Positions 34,292 to 44,319 of a stretch of DNA of 64,000 nucleotides are shown in pieces. The stretch is from Acuticoccus yangtzensis. Lineage in GTDB: Bacteria; Pseudomonadota; Alphaproteobacteria; Rhizobiales; Amorphaceae. Numbering within the stretch: position 1 is the first letter of the stretch; each line of letters begins with the position of its first letter. The position numbers and the translations under genes are program-made. The notes under the pieces were generated by a model, which worked only from the letters and a program-made list of their open reading frames with translations, was not told the DNA's origin and searched no databases. The stretch is taken from positions 868,001 through 932,000 of the forward strand of contig NZ_MJUX01000001.1 in NCBI RefSeq assembly GCF_001927245.1. The letters are read 5' to 3'.

Positions 34292-37200
34292 ATGTCAATT
34301 TTCGGCGTCGGCGGAACAAGCCCCTTTTCTGTCAAATATACGAACCCCTGGTGGAACAACACCGGCGGGACCATTGAAATCACCTTCACCGTCCCGGCCG
34401 ACATTCCCGGCGGAACCGTGTCGCTCTTCTCCATCGTTCCGACCTATACCGGCGGCGGGACCATCTCCAATGCGTGGCTGAGCGGCTATAATGGCGGCTT
34501 GCCGCAGCAGCCCAACGCCGGCAACGGTTTCGCGATCGAGACCGGCGGACACGGCGTACCGGTCCTGAAGCCGGGCGACACCATCACCCTCGGCTTCAAC
34601 ATCAACGGCCCGTTCGATCCGTCGGCCTTCACCTTCGACTTCACCGATCTCGACGACCCTGCGACCCCCGGTGCGCCGCAGACCGACCCGCTCGTGACCA
34701 TCGGAACCGAGGGGGACGACAGCCTTTCGGGGTCGAGCCGCAACGACGTGATCCACGCCAACAACGGCACGAACCAGGTGGACGCGGGCGGCGGCAACAA
34801 CACCGTCACCGGCGGCAACGGCGACGATACCATCACGACCGGCGCCGGCAACGACACGATCCACGCCAACGACGGGCGCAACTGGGTCGACGCGGGGGAC
34901 GGCGACAATTCCGTCACCGGCGGCAACCACGAGGACACCGTCTTCACCGGCTCGGGCGACGATATCGTCCACGTGAACGGCGGCAACGACACGGTGCAGG
35001 TTGGCGGCGGCACGAACACCGTCTCGCTCGGCGAGGGTGACGACACCTTCATCATCGACTGGACGCAGTCCCAAGGCGCGACCAACACGGTCTATGCCGG
35101 CGGCGGGACGGACACCGTGCGCTTCGTCCTCACGAAGGACGAGGCCGAGGACGAGGACGTGCGCGGAGAGATCCGCGCGATGCAGGCGGTCGCCAACAGC
35201 GCGTCGACCAACATGCACACCTTCTCGGCGGGTTCCGGCCTCGCCGGCACGCTGTACGATTTCGAGCGCGTCGCCATCGTCGCGCCCGTCGTCGCCGAGG
35301 ACGACACGGCGGAGGCGAACGAGAACGACGTCTTCACCATCGACGTTCTCGCCAACGATCGTGACCTCCTCGGCGATCTCGCCAATCTGGCGGACGACAA
35401 TGCGGCGCTGACCATCACCGGCGTGACGAGCACCCTCGCGGGCGATGCCACCGTGGCCGTCTCCGGCGACGGGCGCCGCCTGGAGGTCGATCTCGGCACC
35501 GCCTACGACTATCTCGCGGTCGACGAGACGGCGACGGTGACGCTCACCTACACCATCGCCGACGATCAGGGGTTCGAGGACACCGCCGACGTCACGCTGA
35601 CGATCAACGGCACGAACGATGCGCCGCGCGTTGCCAATCTGACCGGCCCCGTCACCGTCGAGGAAGGCGACGGGCCGTTGACGGCGACCGGCACGTTCAG
35701 AGTCGTCGACCTCGACCTCAGCGATAACGTCACGATCGGCCTCACCAACCTCTTCATCGCCGATCTGGCGCTTGCTCCGCGGTTCGACCGGGGCGCGCTG
35801 GCGGAGATGTTCACCTTCCCCGCCGTGATCGACGCCGACCCTGCGGCGGGCAACCTCTTCACCTGGACCTTCACCGCGCCCCCCGGCACCTTCGACATGC
35901 TGCCCGAAGGCGCCTCCCTGCCGATCCGCGTCGGCTGGGCCTTCAGCGACGGGCACACCACCGTGCCCCGCAGCATGCTGATCACCGTCACCGGCACGAA
36001 CGACGCCCCGACGCTCAGCGTCGCGGCGGACGACAGCGCCGCGGAGAGCGTTTCCGAAGACGCCGCGTCGGCCGCCGGCACCCTGTCCGCCGGCGACGTC
36101 GACCTCGGCGACGTGCTCGAAGCGCGCGTGACGGGTGTGACGCTCGCCGCCGCATCCGGCCAACGTGTTCCGGCCGATCTCACCGAGACGGCGCTTCTCG
36201 GCCTCTTCGAGGTCACGGCCGACCCCATCACCCCGAACACCGGCCAAAATCTCGACTGGGAATTCACCGGGGGCAGCAGCTTCGACTTCCTCGCCGTCGG
36301 CGAGAGCGTGACTCTCACCTACATGGTCGAGGTGGAGGACCGTGAAGGGGCGACCGCCGCCCTCCCCGTGTCGATCACGGTCACAGGCGCCAACGACGGG
36401 CCTGCCGTCTACCGCGCCTCTCCCGGCCATACGGCGCTCTCCGAGGACGGCCCGCTCTTCGCCGAGGGTGCCTTCACCGTCACCGACGCCGACCTTTCCG
36501 ACACGGTGACGATGGCCCTCGCCGGGGTGACGCTGTCCGGAGATCCGGCAGCTGTCGCGGCCTTCGATCCGGCCGACATCCTGGGCCTCTTCGCCTTCGA
36601 CGCGACACTCCCCGCCGACCCCGGCGCCGTGAAGAACGCCACCTGGTCCTTCACCGCCCCGAACGGCACCTTCGACGCGCTCGCCGACGGCATGACGCTG
36701 ACGATCCACGCCCCGTTCACGTTCACGGACGGCAACAGCCTGCCGCGCACCCGCACCGTGACGATCGGCATCGAGGGCACCAACGACAAGCCGGTGGTGC
36801 GTTACGCCATCCGCGAGATCGACCTCGTCGAGGGTGACGGCGCTCTCGAGACGGGCGGCACCTTCACCGTCACCGACGTGGACCTCGGCACCACCATCGC
36901 CGTGACCATGACCGAGGTCGAGATCCTCGACCCCGCCTTCGCCGACGTGTTCGACGCCGAGGCGCTCGCCACCCTCTTCGAGGTTCCGGACACCGTGCCC
37001 GGCGTCGCCACGGCCACCGACAACGTCGCCTGGACCTTCAAGGCCCCCGCCGGCACCTTCGACGCCCTCCCCGAGGGCGCCGTCCTCCCGCTCAAGGCCA
37101 CCTTCACCTTCAGCGACGGCATCGACACCGTCACCCGCCGCGTCTCCATCGACATCACCGGCACCAACGACAAGCCGGTGGTGCGTTACGCCATCCGCGA

Positions 37201-40165
37201 GATCGACCTCGTCGAGGGTGACGGCGCCCTCGAGACGGGCGGCACCTTCACCGTCACCGACGTGGATCTCGGCACCACCATCGCCGTGGCCATGACCGAG
37301 GTCGAGATCCTCGACCCCGCCTTCGCCGACGTGTTCAACGCCGAGGCGCTCGCCACCCTCTTCGAGGTTCCGGACACCGTGCCCGGCACCCCGACGGCCA
37401 CCGACAACGTCGCCTGGACCTTCAAGGCCCCCGCCGGCACCTTCGACGCCCTCCCCGAAGGCGCCGTCCTCCCGCTCAAGGCCACCTTCACCTTCAGCGA
37501 CGGCATCGACACCGTCACCCGCCGCGTCTCCATCGACATCACCGGCACCAACGATGCGCCGGTGCTGACGAACGTGCGCGCCATCGGCACCGAGGAAGAC
37601 ACGTCGATCCGCCTCCAGACGGCGTTCGGGGCCCGGATGGACGACGGGCAAATCCGCAAGCTCCTCATCGCCGACCCGGACGGCGGGGGCGACACCGCCT
37701 ACACGATCAAATTCACCTACGACACCGCCGAAATCGCGACGCTGCAGCTCACCAATCCGGTGAATGGTCCGGCCGCCTTAACCGCGACCGACGAGCCGGG
37801 CGCGCTCACCATCGCGTTCCATTATGCGGACGCGCTCGCCCGGCTGAACAACCTTCTCCAGAACGGCGCCATCGTCGCCACCCCGGCGGCCGACTGGTAC
37901 GGAACCGCCAGCATCGCCTACACCGTCACCGACGGCGAAGGCGGCACCGACAGCGGCACCATCGACCTCGTCGTCGATGCGGTGAACGATCTTCCCGTTG
38001 TCTCGGTGGCGCTCGGCGACCTCGACGGCACCACCATCGACGAGGAGAATTCCGCGACCCTTTCGGTGAGCGGCTCCCTCACGGTGACCGACGTCGACCC
38101 CGACGATACGGTCACCGCACGGGTGAAATCCGTCTCCACCAGCGGGACGGATGGCGGGATCTCCGTCACCACCGCCCAGCTCCTCACCTTTCTCACCGTC
38201 AACGGCGGTGCGATGGCGGCGGACGGCGAGACCGGCAACCTCGTGTGGAGCTTCGACAGCCGCGGCGTCGGATATCAGGAGCGGTTCGACTATCTGTCCG
38301 CCGACGAGGAGGTCACACTCGACTATGTCGTCGAGCTGACGGATTCGGCCGGCGCCACAGTCGATCACGTCCTTTCGATCACGATCGACGGGGCGAACGA
38401 CCTGCCGAAATGGATCGACAAGGGCCCCATCCCTGTGGCGCTCCAGGAGGCGGATGGCCCCCTCACCAGCTTCGGCAGCATCGCCGTCGGCGACCGGGAT
38501 CTGTCCGACAGCCTGACCATCACCGGCGCGGTGACGGGCGTCAGCGGCAACCGCGGCACGCTGACGGATCAGGCGATCACGGCGATGTTCGAGGTGACCA
38601 CACCGTGGCTGGAGGGCGACCTCGATGCCACGGTCTACCCGGCGGTCTATTCCGACACGGCCGATTGGAGCTTCACCTCGGGTACCGAGACTTTCGACTA
38701 TCTCGCCGCGGGCGAGACGGTGACCTTCACCTACACCATGAACGCCAGCGACGGGGTGCATCCGTGGGATGTCACGACGTCGGTGGAGCTGACCATCACC
38801 GGCACCAACGATGCGCCGGTCTTCAACCGCGTGCAGGATTTCACCACCGCCGAGGACACGCCGATCGGCCTGACGGCGGCGACGCGCGTTTGGACCGGGA
38901 CGCAAAACCTCACCTGGTCCTTCTCGGACGTGGACGACCGGCTCGGCGACATGGCCACGGTCACGTTCAAGATCGCACCGGGAAGCGGCACCTTCTCGGT
39001 CAATCCGACCCACGTGAACATGGCGACCAGCACCGTCACCATGGACGAGGCGGCCGGCACTTTCACCATCACCTCGACCGGCACGGTGAACCGGACCGGA
39101 CTCGACCACATCAACGCGATCATCACCGGTAACGGCGGGCTGATCTTCACCCCCGCGGCGGATCTGAACGGCACCGTGGCGGTGGGCTACACGGTCTCGG
39201 ACGGGACGGAGGAGACCAGCGGCAGCTTCGCGCTCGACGTGACGCCGGTGAACGACGCGCCAGAGCTCGCGATCACGGACATCCAAGGGACAGAGGACAC
39301 GCCGATCGTGCTGAAGGACGTCTTCAGCGGGTCGAATGCGCTGGTCGTGGCGGACCCGGATGCGGCGGACGACGCCAGCATGTCGCTGACCTTCACGATG
39401 GACCCGGCGGACGTGTCGCTGAGCATCAATTCAACTCAGGGCGCAGCCGGCTGGGATGTGGCCGACGACGGCAACGGCACGGTCACGCTGACCACGCACA
39501 CCGCGAACAGCATGAGCGCGCTGGACCGGATGAACCACATCCTGAAGTTCGGTGAGATCACGTTCACGCCGACCGCGAATTTCGACGAGACGACGACGGT
39601 GTCCTACGAGATCGCCGACGACGAGGGCGGATCGTCGGGAGATGCGTTCGATATCGCGTTCGCGCCGGTGAACGACCCGGAAACGATCGTCACGTTCGAC
39701 TTCGATGACGGGCAAAACATAACAAACCAGGCCCCCACTAGGGATGGCTTCAAGTTCTCGTTTTCTGGCAGCTATTATACCGATAGCACTCCACTCTTAG
39801 GTTACTACACCAGCAACAACTGGCCGGATTACGACAGTGAAGCGTATAACGGGTTCGGCTTCAAATACACAACTATCAAGCGAGCCGACGGAGAAAAATT
39901 TCAATTTGTTTCTGCAGAATTTGGCCTGGATTACAGTCAAAACCGGACCAATCTCGGAGGAACAGAACTCACCGTAAACGGCCTTGAGGATGGCCACCTT
40001 GTATTTAGCGAAACCGTCAATACAACAAATTCTATGATGCTTCATAATTTCCCAACTGATGAAATCGATCAGCTCGACATCACAGTGACAGCTGGAGGAC
40101 AGAGCGGTTATGGCGTCACGAATACGGGTTTCTATAGCGTCGATAACTTAGTGTTTATCGCGTAG
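34292..40165 (+). CDS. Giant RTX/VCBS-repeat cell-surface or secreted protein
   Basis: 1957 residues. About 1-130: aromatic-rich beta module of unknown type with no Sec signal. About 137-255: glycine/aspartate nonapeptide repeats (GGNGDDTIT, GAGNDTIHA) that should bind calcium in a beta-roll. About 330-1800: a chain of VCBS/cadherin-like modules, eleven of which end in an NDxP-type joint (TNDAP, TNDKP, VNDLP). About 1800-1957: a distinct beta-rich end. Two modules are almost identical (36781-37548). The lack of a Sec signal plus RTX repeats suggests type I secretion, but no T1SS genes are nearby. Likely adhesin or biofilm protein; ligand unknown. Confidence 0.8.
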   Translation: MSIFGVGGTSPFSVKYTNPWWNNTGGTIEITFTVPADIPGGTVSLFSIVPTYTGGGTISNAWLSGYNGGLPQQPNAGNGFAIETGGHGVPVLKPGDTITLGFNINGPFDPSAFTFDFTDLDDPATPGAPQTDPLVTIGTEGDDSLSGSSRNDVIHANNGTNQVDAGGGNNTVTGGNGDDTITTGAGNDTIHANDGRNWVDAGDGDNSVTGGNHEDTVFTGSGDDIVHVNGGNDTVQVGGGTNTVSLGEGDDTFIIDWTQSQGATNTVYAGGGTDTVRFVLTKDEAEDEDVRGEIRAMQAVANSASTNMHTFSAGSGLAGTLYDFERVAIVAPVVAEDDTAEANENDVFTIDVLANDRDLLGDLANLADDNAALTITGVTSTLAGDATVAVSGDGRRLEVDLGTAYDYLAVDETATVTLTYTIADDQGFEDTADVTLTINGTNDAPRVANLTGPVTVEEGDGPLTATGTFRVVDLDLSDNVTIGLTNLFIADLALAPRFDRGALAEMFTFPAVIDADPAAGNLFTWTFTAPPGTFDMLPEGASLPIRVGWAFSDGHTTVPRSMLITVTGTNDAPTLSVAADDSAAESVSEDAASAAGTLSAGDVDLGDVLEARVTGVTLAAASGQRVPADLTETALLGLFEVTADPITPNTGQNLDWEFTGGSSFDFLAVGESVTLTYMVEVEDREGATAALPVSITVTGANDGPAVYRASPGHTALSEDGPLFAEGAFTVTDADLSDTVTMALAGVTLSGDPAAVAAFDPADILGLFAFDATLPADPGAVKNATWSFTAPNGTFDALADGMTLTIHAPFTFTDGNSLPRTRTVTIGIEGTNDKPVVRYAIREIDLVEGDGALETGGTFTVTDVDLGTTIAVTMTEVEILDPAFADVFDAEALATLFEVPDTVPGVATATDNVAWTFKAPAGTFDALPEGAVLPLKATFTFSDGIDTVTRRVSIDITGTNDKPVVRYAIREIDLVEGDGALETGGTFTVTDVDLGTTIAVAMTEVEILDPAFADVFNAEALATLFEVPDTVPGTPTATDNVAWTFKAPAGTFDALPEGAVLPLKATFTFSDGIDTVTRRVSIDITGTNDAPVLTNVRAIGTEEDTSIRLQTAFGARMDDGQIRKLLIADPDGGGDTAYTIKFTYDTAEIATLQLTNPVNGPAALTATDEPGALTIAFHYADALARLNNLLQNGAIVATPAADWYGTASIAYTVTDGEGGTDSGTIDLVVDAVNDLPVVSVALGDLDGTTIDEENSATLSVSGSLTVTDVDPDDTVTARVKSVSTSGTDGGISVTTAQLLTFLTVNGGAMAADGETGNLVWSFDSRGVGYQERFDYLSADEEVTLDYVVELTDSAGATVDHVLSITIDGANDLPKWIDKGPIPVALQEADGPLTSFGSIAVGDRDLSDSLTITGAVTGVSGNRGTLTDQAITAMFEVTTPWLEGDLDATVYPAVYSDTADWSFTSGTETFDYLAAGETVTFTYTMNASDGVHPWDVTTSVELTITGTNDAPVFNRVQDFTTAEDTPIGLTAATRVWTGTQNLTWSFSDVDDRLGDMATVTFKIAPGSGTFSVNPTHVNMATSTVTMDEAAGTFTITSTGTVNRTGLDHINAIITGNGGLIFTPAADLNGTVAVGYTVSDGTEETSGSFALDVTPVNDAPELAITDIQGTEDTPIVLKDVFSGSNALVVADPDAADDASMSLTFTMDPADVSLSINSTQGAAGWDVADDGNGTVTLTTHTANSMSALDRMNHILKFGEITFTPTANFDETTTVSYEIADDEGGSSGDAFDIAFAPVNDPETIVTFDFDDGQNITNQAPTRDGFKFSFSGSYYTDSTPLLGYYTSNNWPDYDSEAYNGFGFKYTTIKRADGEKFQFVSAEFGLDYSQNRTNLGGTELTVNGLEDGHLVFSETVNTTNSMMLHNFPTDEIDQLDITVTAGGQSGYGVTNTGFYSVDNLVFIA
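36781..37548 (+). repeat. Two tandem 384-bp near-identical repeats in the VCBS gene
   Basis: Copies 36781-37164 and 37165-37548 encode 128-residue modules starting NDKPVVRYAIREIDL. They differ by only a few bases (for example GVATAT versus GTPTAT and DAEAL versus NAEAL). The similarity holds at silent positions, so the duplication or conversion is recent. All other modules of the protein have diverged. Confidence 0.85.
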
Positions 40166-41417
40166 AGGCAGAGGGGTCGGCGGCGGCAATCTCTGCCGCC
40201 ACCAGCGCCTGCAATCGCCACAGATTGCGGTCGTGGATGCCGAAGGCCTCGAGGTGCGAAACCGTGTTGAAGAGATATTCGGCGCATGAGCCCACGGGGC
40301 CGCAGGCGCGGGCGAGGATCGGAGCCACCTCCTCCAACGGGAGGCGGCTCTGGATGCGCGGCCCCGTCGGCCCGGCCCAGAAGACCAGGACACGCAGCGG
40401 CCCCTCCTCGGCGTGAACCTTGATCCACCGGACCATCGACACGTTCTGGTGGAAGCGCACCTCGCGGCGGAGCATGCGGCGGACCTGGGCGAAGCGGTCG
40501 TCGTCGGGCATGCGGTAGATCACACCGTCGCAGCGGCCGCCGCGCTCCAGCGCCATCATCAGGCCCGGCGTGTCGGGCGAGCCGCGCCAGCGCCGCATGG
40601 TCATGCAGAAGGAGCGGTGCCAGCCGTAGGCGGTCGCGCGCTGGTGGCCGATCGCCTCGAAATCGGGCTTCCAGATCAGCGATCCGTAGGCGAAGACCCA
40701 TAGCGGATCGGTGCCGGATTGCGCGGTCCAATCCGCCGCCAGCGCGTCGAGCTCCTCCTCCGACAGCGCGGTCCATCCCTCTTCGGGGCCGAGGTCGGGC
40801 ATCTCGCGCACCGTGCGAGCGACGAGGTCCGGCGTCAGCGCCATGCGCTTAAGGCGCCGTGCCCCTGCGCGCTCGGCCTTGCTTTGCCCCGGCGCCTCCT
40901 CGTGGCCCGGTGAGGTGAGGCCGTCCTCGGCCTCGGCGGCGGTCTCCGGTGCCAGCGCGGCCGCCGCTGGAGCATCCGCGGGGCGACGCCCGGCCGCCCC
41001 CGTCGCGGAGGCGTGCTCGCCATCAGACACAGCGGAGGCGTGCTCGCCATCAGACACAGCGGAGGCGTCCGCGCCGTCCGGCGCAGCGGAGGCGTCCTCG
41101 CCATACGGCGCAGCGGCGGCGTCCTCGCCATCCGGCACGGCGGCGGCGTCTTCGTCGACCGGTGCGGCGTCGTCGCCATTCGGCGTGGCGGCGGCGGTCA
41201 CGCCGTCCGGCACGGTGGAGGAGTCCGCGTTGTCCGGCGCAGCGGTGGCTTCTTCGCCGACCGGCGCGGCGACATCGTCGTCCGGCACGCCGGCGGCGTC
41301 TTCGTCGACCGGCGCGGCGATCTCGCCATCCGGCACAGCGGAGGCGTCTTCGCCGGACCGCGCTGCGGCGTCCTCATCATCCGGCGCGGCGGCGGGGTGC
41401 CGTTCAGCCTTCGTCAT
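40155..41417 (-). CDS. ChaC-like gamma-glutamylcyclotransferase with an N-terminal repeat domain
   Basis: 420 residues from ATG 41417 with AAGGAGG upstream. About 12-137: acidic Ala/Pro/Asp tract with a 9-residue period (GEDASAVPD-like) encoded by 27-bp repeats. About 210-415: ChaC domain with the substrate loop WVFAYGSLIWKPDF and the YRMPDDD and YLFNTVSHLEAFGI blocks. ChaC enzymes release 5-oxoproline from glutathione. A disordered front of this length is unusual for the family, which is about 200-230 residues. Last gene of the minus arm; its stop overlaps the end of the VCBS gene by 11 bp. Confidence 0.75.
   Translation of the reverse strand: MTKAERHPAAAPDDEDAAARSGEDASAVPDGEIAAPVDEDAAGVPDDDVAAPVGEEATAAPDNADSSTVPDGVTAAATPNGDDAAPVDEDAAAVPDGEDAAAAPYGEDASAAPDGADASAVSDGEHASAVSDGEHASATGAAGRRPADAPAAAALAPETAAEAEDGLTSPGHEEAPGQSKAERAGARRLKRMALTPDLVARTVREMPDLGPEEGWTALSEEELDALAADWTAQSGTDPLWVFAYGSLIWKPDFEAIGHQRATAYGWHRSFCMTMRRWRGSPDTPGLMMALERGGRCDGVIYRMPDDDRFAQVRRMLRREVRFHQNVSMVRWIKVHAEEGPLRVLVFWAGPTGPRIQSRLPLEEVAPILARACGPVGSCAEYLFNTVSHLEAFGIHDRNLWRLQALVAAEIAAADPSASTR
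41005..41380 (-). repeat. 27-bp repeat array inside the chaC-like gene
   Basis: Plus-strand units such as GCGGAGGCGTGCTCGCCATC... repeat every 27 bp. The copies at 41005-41031 and 41032-41058 are identical; those further right diverge and some are shortened by 6 bp. The array encodes about 125 acidic residues with a 9-residue period. In-frame copy change is expected, so this may be a length-variable tract. Confidence 0.8.
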
Positions 41418-41472
41418 CGCGGCCTCCTTGGACCGGTGTCGGAACAGCGCCGGGCCGCGACGGTGCGGGCGG

Positions 41473-43149
41473 TCAAAACAGCCCCTCGACCTCGCCCCCC
41501 GGCCCAAGACGGATGCGCTCGGCGGCAGGCGCGGCCGGAAGGCCCGGCATCGTCATGATGTCACCGCAGATGGCCACGACGAAACCCGCACCAGCGGATA
41601 GCCGCACCTCGCGCACGGGGAGGCTGTGGCCGGTCGGCGCGCCGCGCAAGGTGGGATCGGCGCTGAAGGAATATTGCGTCTTCGCCACGCAGATCGGCAG
41701 GCCGCCGTGCCCCGCGGCCTCCCAATCGGCGAGCTGGGCGCGCACGGAGGCGGGCGCCGTCACCTCGCCGGCGCGGTAGATGCGGGTGGCCGTCGCCTCG
41801 ATCTTCTCCCACAGCGGCAGATCGTCGGGATAGAGCGGGCGGAAGTCGGCGCCGCCGGAGGTCGCGAGGCGCGCCACGGTTTCGGCCAGCTCGGTGATGC
41901 CGGCGCTCCCCTCGGCCCAGTGGCGGCAGACGATCGCCTCCACGCCCATCGCCGCGACCGCCTCGCGCACGGCGGCGATCTCGGCCTCGGTGTCGCCGGT
42001 GAAGTGGTTGATGGCGACCACCACGGGCACGCCGTAACCGGCGACGTTCTCCACATGGCGGGCGAGGTTGGCGCAGCCGGCGGTGACGGCGGCGACGTTC
42101 TCGGCGCCGAGGTCGTCCTTGGCGACGCCGCCGTTCATCTTCAGCGCGCGCACGGTGGCGACGACCACCGCGGCGTCCGGCGACAGGCCCGCCTTGCGGC
42201 ACTTGATGTCGAAGAATTTTTGCGCGCCGAGGTCGGCGCCGAAGCCGGCCTCGGTGACGACGAAATCAGCGAGCTTCAGCGCGGTGCGGGTGGCGATGAC
42301 GGAGTTGCAGCCGTGGGCGATGTTGGCGAAGGGCCCGCCGTGGACCAGCGCCGGGTTGTTCTCCAGCGTCTGCACCAGGTTGGGAAGGATGGCGTCCTTC
42401 AGGAGCACGGCCATCGCCCCGTCGGCCTTCAGGTCGCGGCAGGTGACGGGCGTCTTGTCGCGCGTGTAGGCGACGATCATGTCGCCGAGCCGGCGCTCCA
42501 GGTCGGCGATGTCGGAGGCGAGGCAGAGGATCGCCATCACCTCGGAGGCGACGGTGATGTCGAACCCGGTCTCGCGCGGGAAGCCGTTGGCGGGGCCGCC
42601 GAGACCGGCGGTGACGGTGCGCAATGCGCGGTCGTTCATGTCCACCACGCGGCGCCAGGTGACGCGGCGCACGTCGATGCCGAGGGCGTTGCCCCAGTAG
42701 ACGTGGTTGTCGATCATCGCGGCGAGGAGGTTGTGGGCGGCGCCGATGGCGTGGAAGTCGCCGGTGAAGTGGAGGTTCATGTCCTCCATCGGCACCACCT
42801 GGGCGTAGCCGCCGCCCGCCGCCCCGCCCTTCAAGCCGAAATTGGGGCCGAGCGAGGCCTCGCGGATGCAGGTGATGGCGCGCTTGCCGATGCGGTTCAG
42901 CCCGTCGCCGAGGCCGACGGTGGTGGTGGTCTTGCCCTCCCCGGCCGGTGTCGGGTTGATCGCGGTGACGAGGATCAGCTTGCCGTCCGGCCGGTCCGCC
43001 AGGCTGTCGATGGTGGCGGCGGTGATCTTCGCCTTGTCGTGGCCGTAGGGAATGAGGCCTTCGGGCGGGATGCCGAGCGCGCCGCCGATCTCCATGATGG
43101 GGCGCTTATGGGCGGCGCGGGCAATCTCGATATCGGTTTTGACGGCCAT
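41473..43149 (-). CDS. fhs: Formate-tetrahydrofolate ligase
   Basis: 558 residues, usual length. [20 protein letters not shown] is the nucleotide loop. [39 protein letters not shown] and the C-terminal TMPGLP are diagnostic. It joins formate to THF using ATP, feeding the one-carbon pool. It is encoded 55 bp before the ChaC-like gene and 163 bp after the carbamoylase-like gene in the minus arm of a catabolic locus. This suggests that formate or a formyl unit appears during degradation of the imported compound. Confidence 0.95.
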   Translation of the reverse strand: MAVKTDIEIARAAHKRPIMEIGGALGIPPEGLIPYGHDKAKITAATIDSLADRPDGKLILVTAINPTPAGEGKTTTTVGLGDGLNRIGKRAITCIREASLGPNFGLKGGAAGGGYAQVVPMEDMNLHFTGDFHAIGAAHNLLAAMIDNHVYWGNALGIDVRRVTWRRVVDMNDRALRTVTAGLGGPANGFPRETGFDITVASEVMAILCLASDIADLERRLGDMIVAYTRDKTPVTCRDLKADGAMAVLLKDAILPNLVQTLENNPALVHGGPFANIAHGCNSVIATRTALKLADFVVTEAGFGADLGAQKFFDIKCRKAGLSPDAAVVVATVRALKMNGGVAKDDLGAENVAAVTAGCANLARHVENVAGYGVPVVVAINHFTGDTEAEIAAVREAVAAMGVEAIVCRHWAEGSAGITELAETVARLATSGGADFRPLYPDDLPLWEKIEATATRIYRAGEVTAPASVRAQLADWEAAGHGGLPICVAKTQYSFSADPTLRGAPTGHSLPVREVRLSAGAGFVVAICGDIMTMPGLPAAPAAERIRLGPGGEVEGLF

Positions 43150-43312
43150 TCGGTCTCGGTACGTCCTCGGTGGTTCCTGTCGTCGCGTTCTGTGATGGCA
43201 CAGATCGCGCTGCGGATGCAGGCACCGGGCGGCTGAAGTCGAAAGATTGTGCAACAACCCAGGAATGCGCTGAGGAAAAGGCCGCGCGGTGCCAAAGCCG
43301 TGCGCCCGAGGC

Positions 43313-44242
43313 TCAGACGGCCTTGCGGATGGCGCCGCCCGCGGGATCCACCAGAGCGCCGTAGAGGTCCGGCTGGCGGTGCTGGGCGAAGTCGAAGATG
43401 TTCTTGCGGATCTCGCGACAGGTGTCGAAGTCGATGTCGGCGACGACCACCTCGTCGCCGCGTGTGGTGGCGAGCGCGATGATCTCGCCGGTGGGGGCGA
43501 TGATGGCCGACCCGCCGATGAGTTCGCACCCCTCCTCCAGCCCCGCCTTGGCGGCGCCGATGACGTAGGTGCCGTTCTGGTAGGCGCCGGCCTGCATGGA
43601 GAGGTGGTTGTGGAAGTCCTGCAGCCGGTCGTGGCCGGGGGCGTTCGGATAGTGCTGCGGCGTGTTGTAGCCGAGGCAGACGAGTTCGGCGTCCTGAAGG
43701 CCCATGAGGCGCCAGGTTTCGGGCCAGCGGCGGTCGTTGCAGATGCACATGCCGATGCGCCCGCCGAGCGCGTCCACCACCGGGAAGCCGAGATTGCCGC
43801 GCTCGAAGTAGCGCTTTTCGAGGTGCTGGAAGGGGCGCCACGGCTCGTCGTCCCAGTGCCCCGGCAGGTGCACCTTGCGGTATTTGGACAGGATCGCGCC
43901 GTCCGGGCCGACGAGGATCGCGGTGTTGTAGCGGTGCGGCCCGTCGATCTCCGCATAGCCGAGGTGGAAGGCGATGCCGAGGCGGCGGGCGGCGTCGAAC
44001 AAGGGCGCGGTGTCCGCGGACGGCATCTCGGCCTCGAACCAGGCGTCGACGGAGGGCTGGTCGGCCATGAACCAGCGCGGGAAGAAGGTGGTGAGGGCAA
44101 GCTCGGGGAAGACGACGAGCGCGGCGCCGCGGGCGGAGGCCTTCTCCATCATCGCCACCATGCGGGCGACGGCGGAGGCGCGCGGCTCGTCCTTGGCGAT
44201 GGGGCCGAGCTGGGCGGCGGCGACGGTGAGAGGGCGTGACAT
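43313..44242 (-). CDS. N-carbamoyl-D-amino-acid hydrolase-like enzyme (nitrilase superfamily)
   Basis: 309 residues, close to the 304 of Agrobacterium D-carbamoylase. The catalytic triad is visible as Glu47 (VVFPELAL), Lys123 (YRKVHLPG) and Cys168 ([14 protein letters not shown]). The Cys motif and the stretch [19 protein letters not shown] are those of D-carbamoylases rather than plain nitrilases. It would release a D-amino acid, CO2 and ammonia from N-carbamoyl-D-amino acids (hydantoin pathway). It lies 77 bp after a TRAP binding-protein gene. Other ureido substrates are possible. Confidence 0.85.
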   Translation of the reverse strand: MSRPLTVAAAQLGPIAKDEPRASAVARMVAMMEKASARGAALVVFPELALTTFFPRWFMADQPSVDAWFEAEMPSADTAPLFDAARRLGIAFHLGYAEIDGPHRYNTAILVGPDGAILSKYRKVHLPGHWDDEPWRPFQHLEKRYFERGNLGFPVVDALGGRIGMCICNDRRWPETWRLMGLQDAELVCLGYNTPQHYPNAPGHDRLQDFHNHLSMQAGAYQNGTYVIGAAKAGLEEGCELIGGSAIIAPTGEIIALATTRGDEVVVADIDFDTCREIRKNIFDFAQHRQPDLYGALVDPAGGAIRKAV

Positions 44243-44319
44243 GAGCGCGGGTCCTGAAGGCGGGATCGAGTGGCCGCCCGCCGAGGGGGCGGACGGCCTC
44301 GGATGGTATCTGCTGGCGA

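Noticed and set aside
34295-37651. An open frame of 1118 codons on the minus strand opposite the VCBS gene
   Set aside because: Low-complexity Gly/Val/Glu/Asp/His-rich translation mirroring the repeats of the plus-strand gene. High-GC antisense artefact with no ribosome site or recognisable domain.
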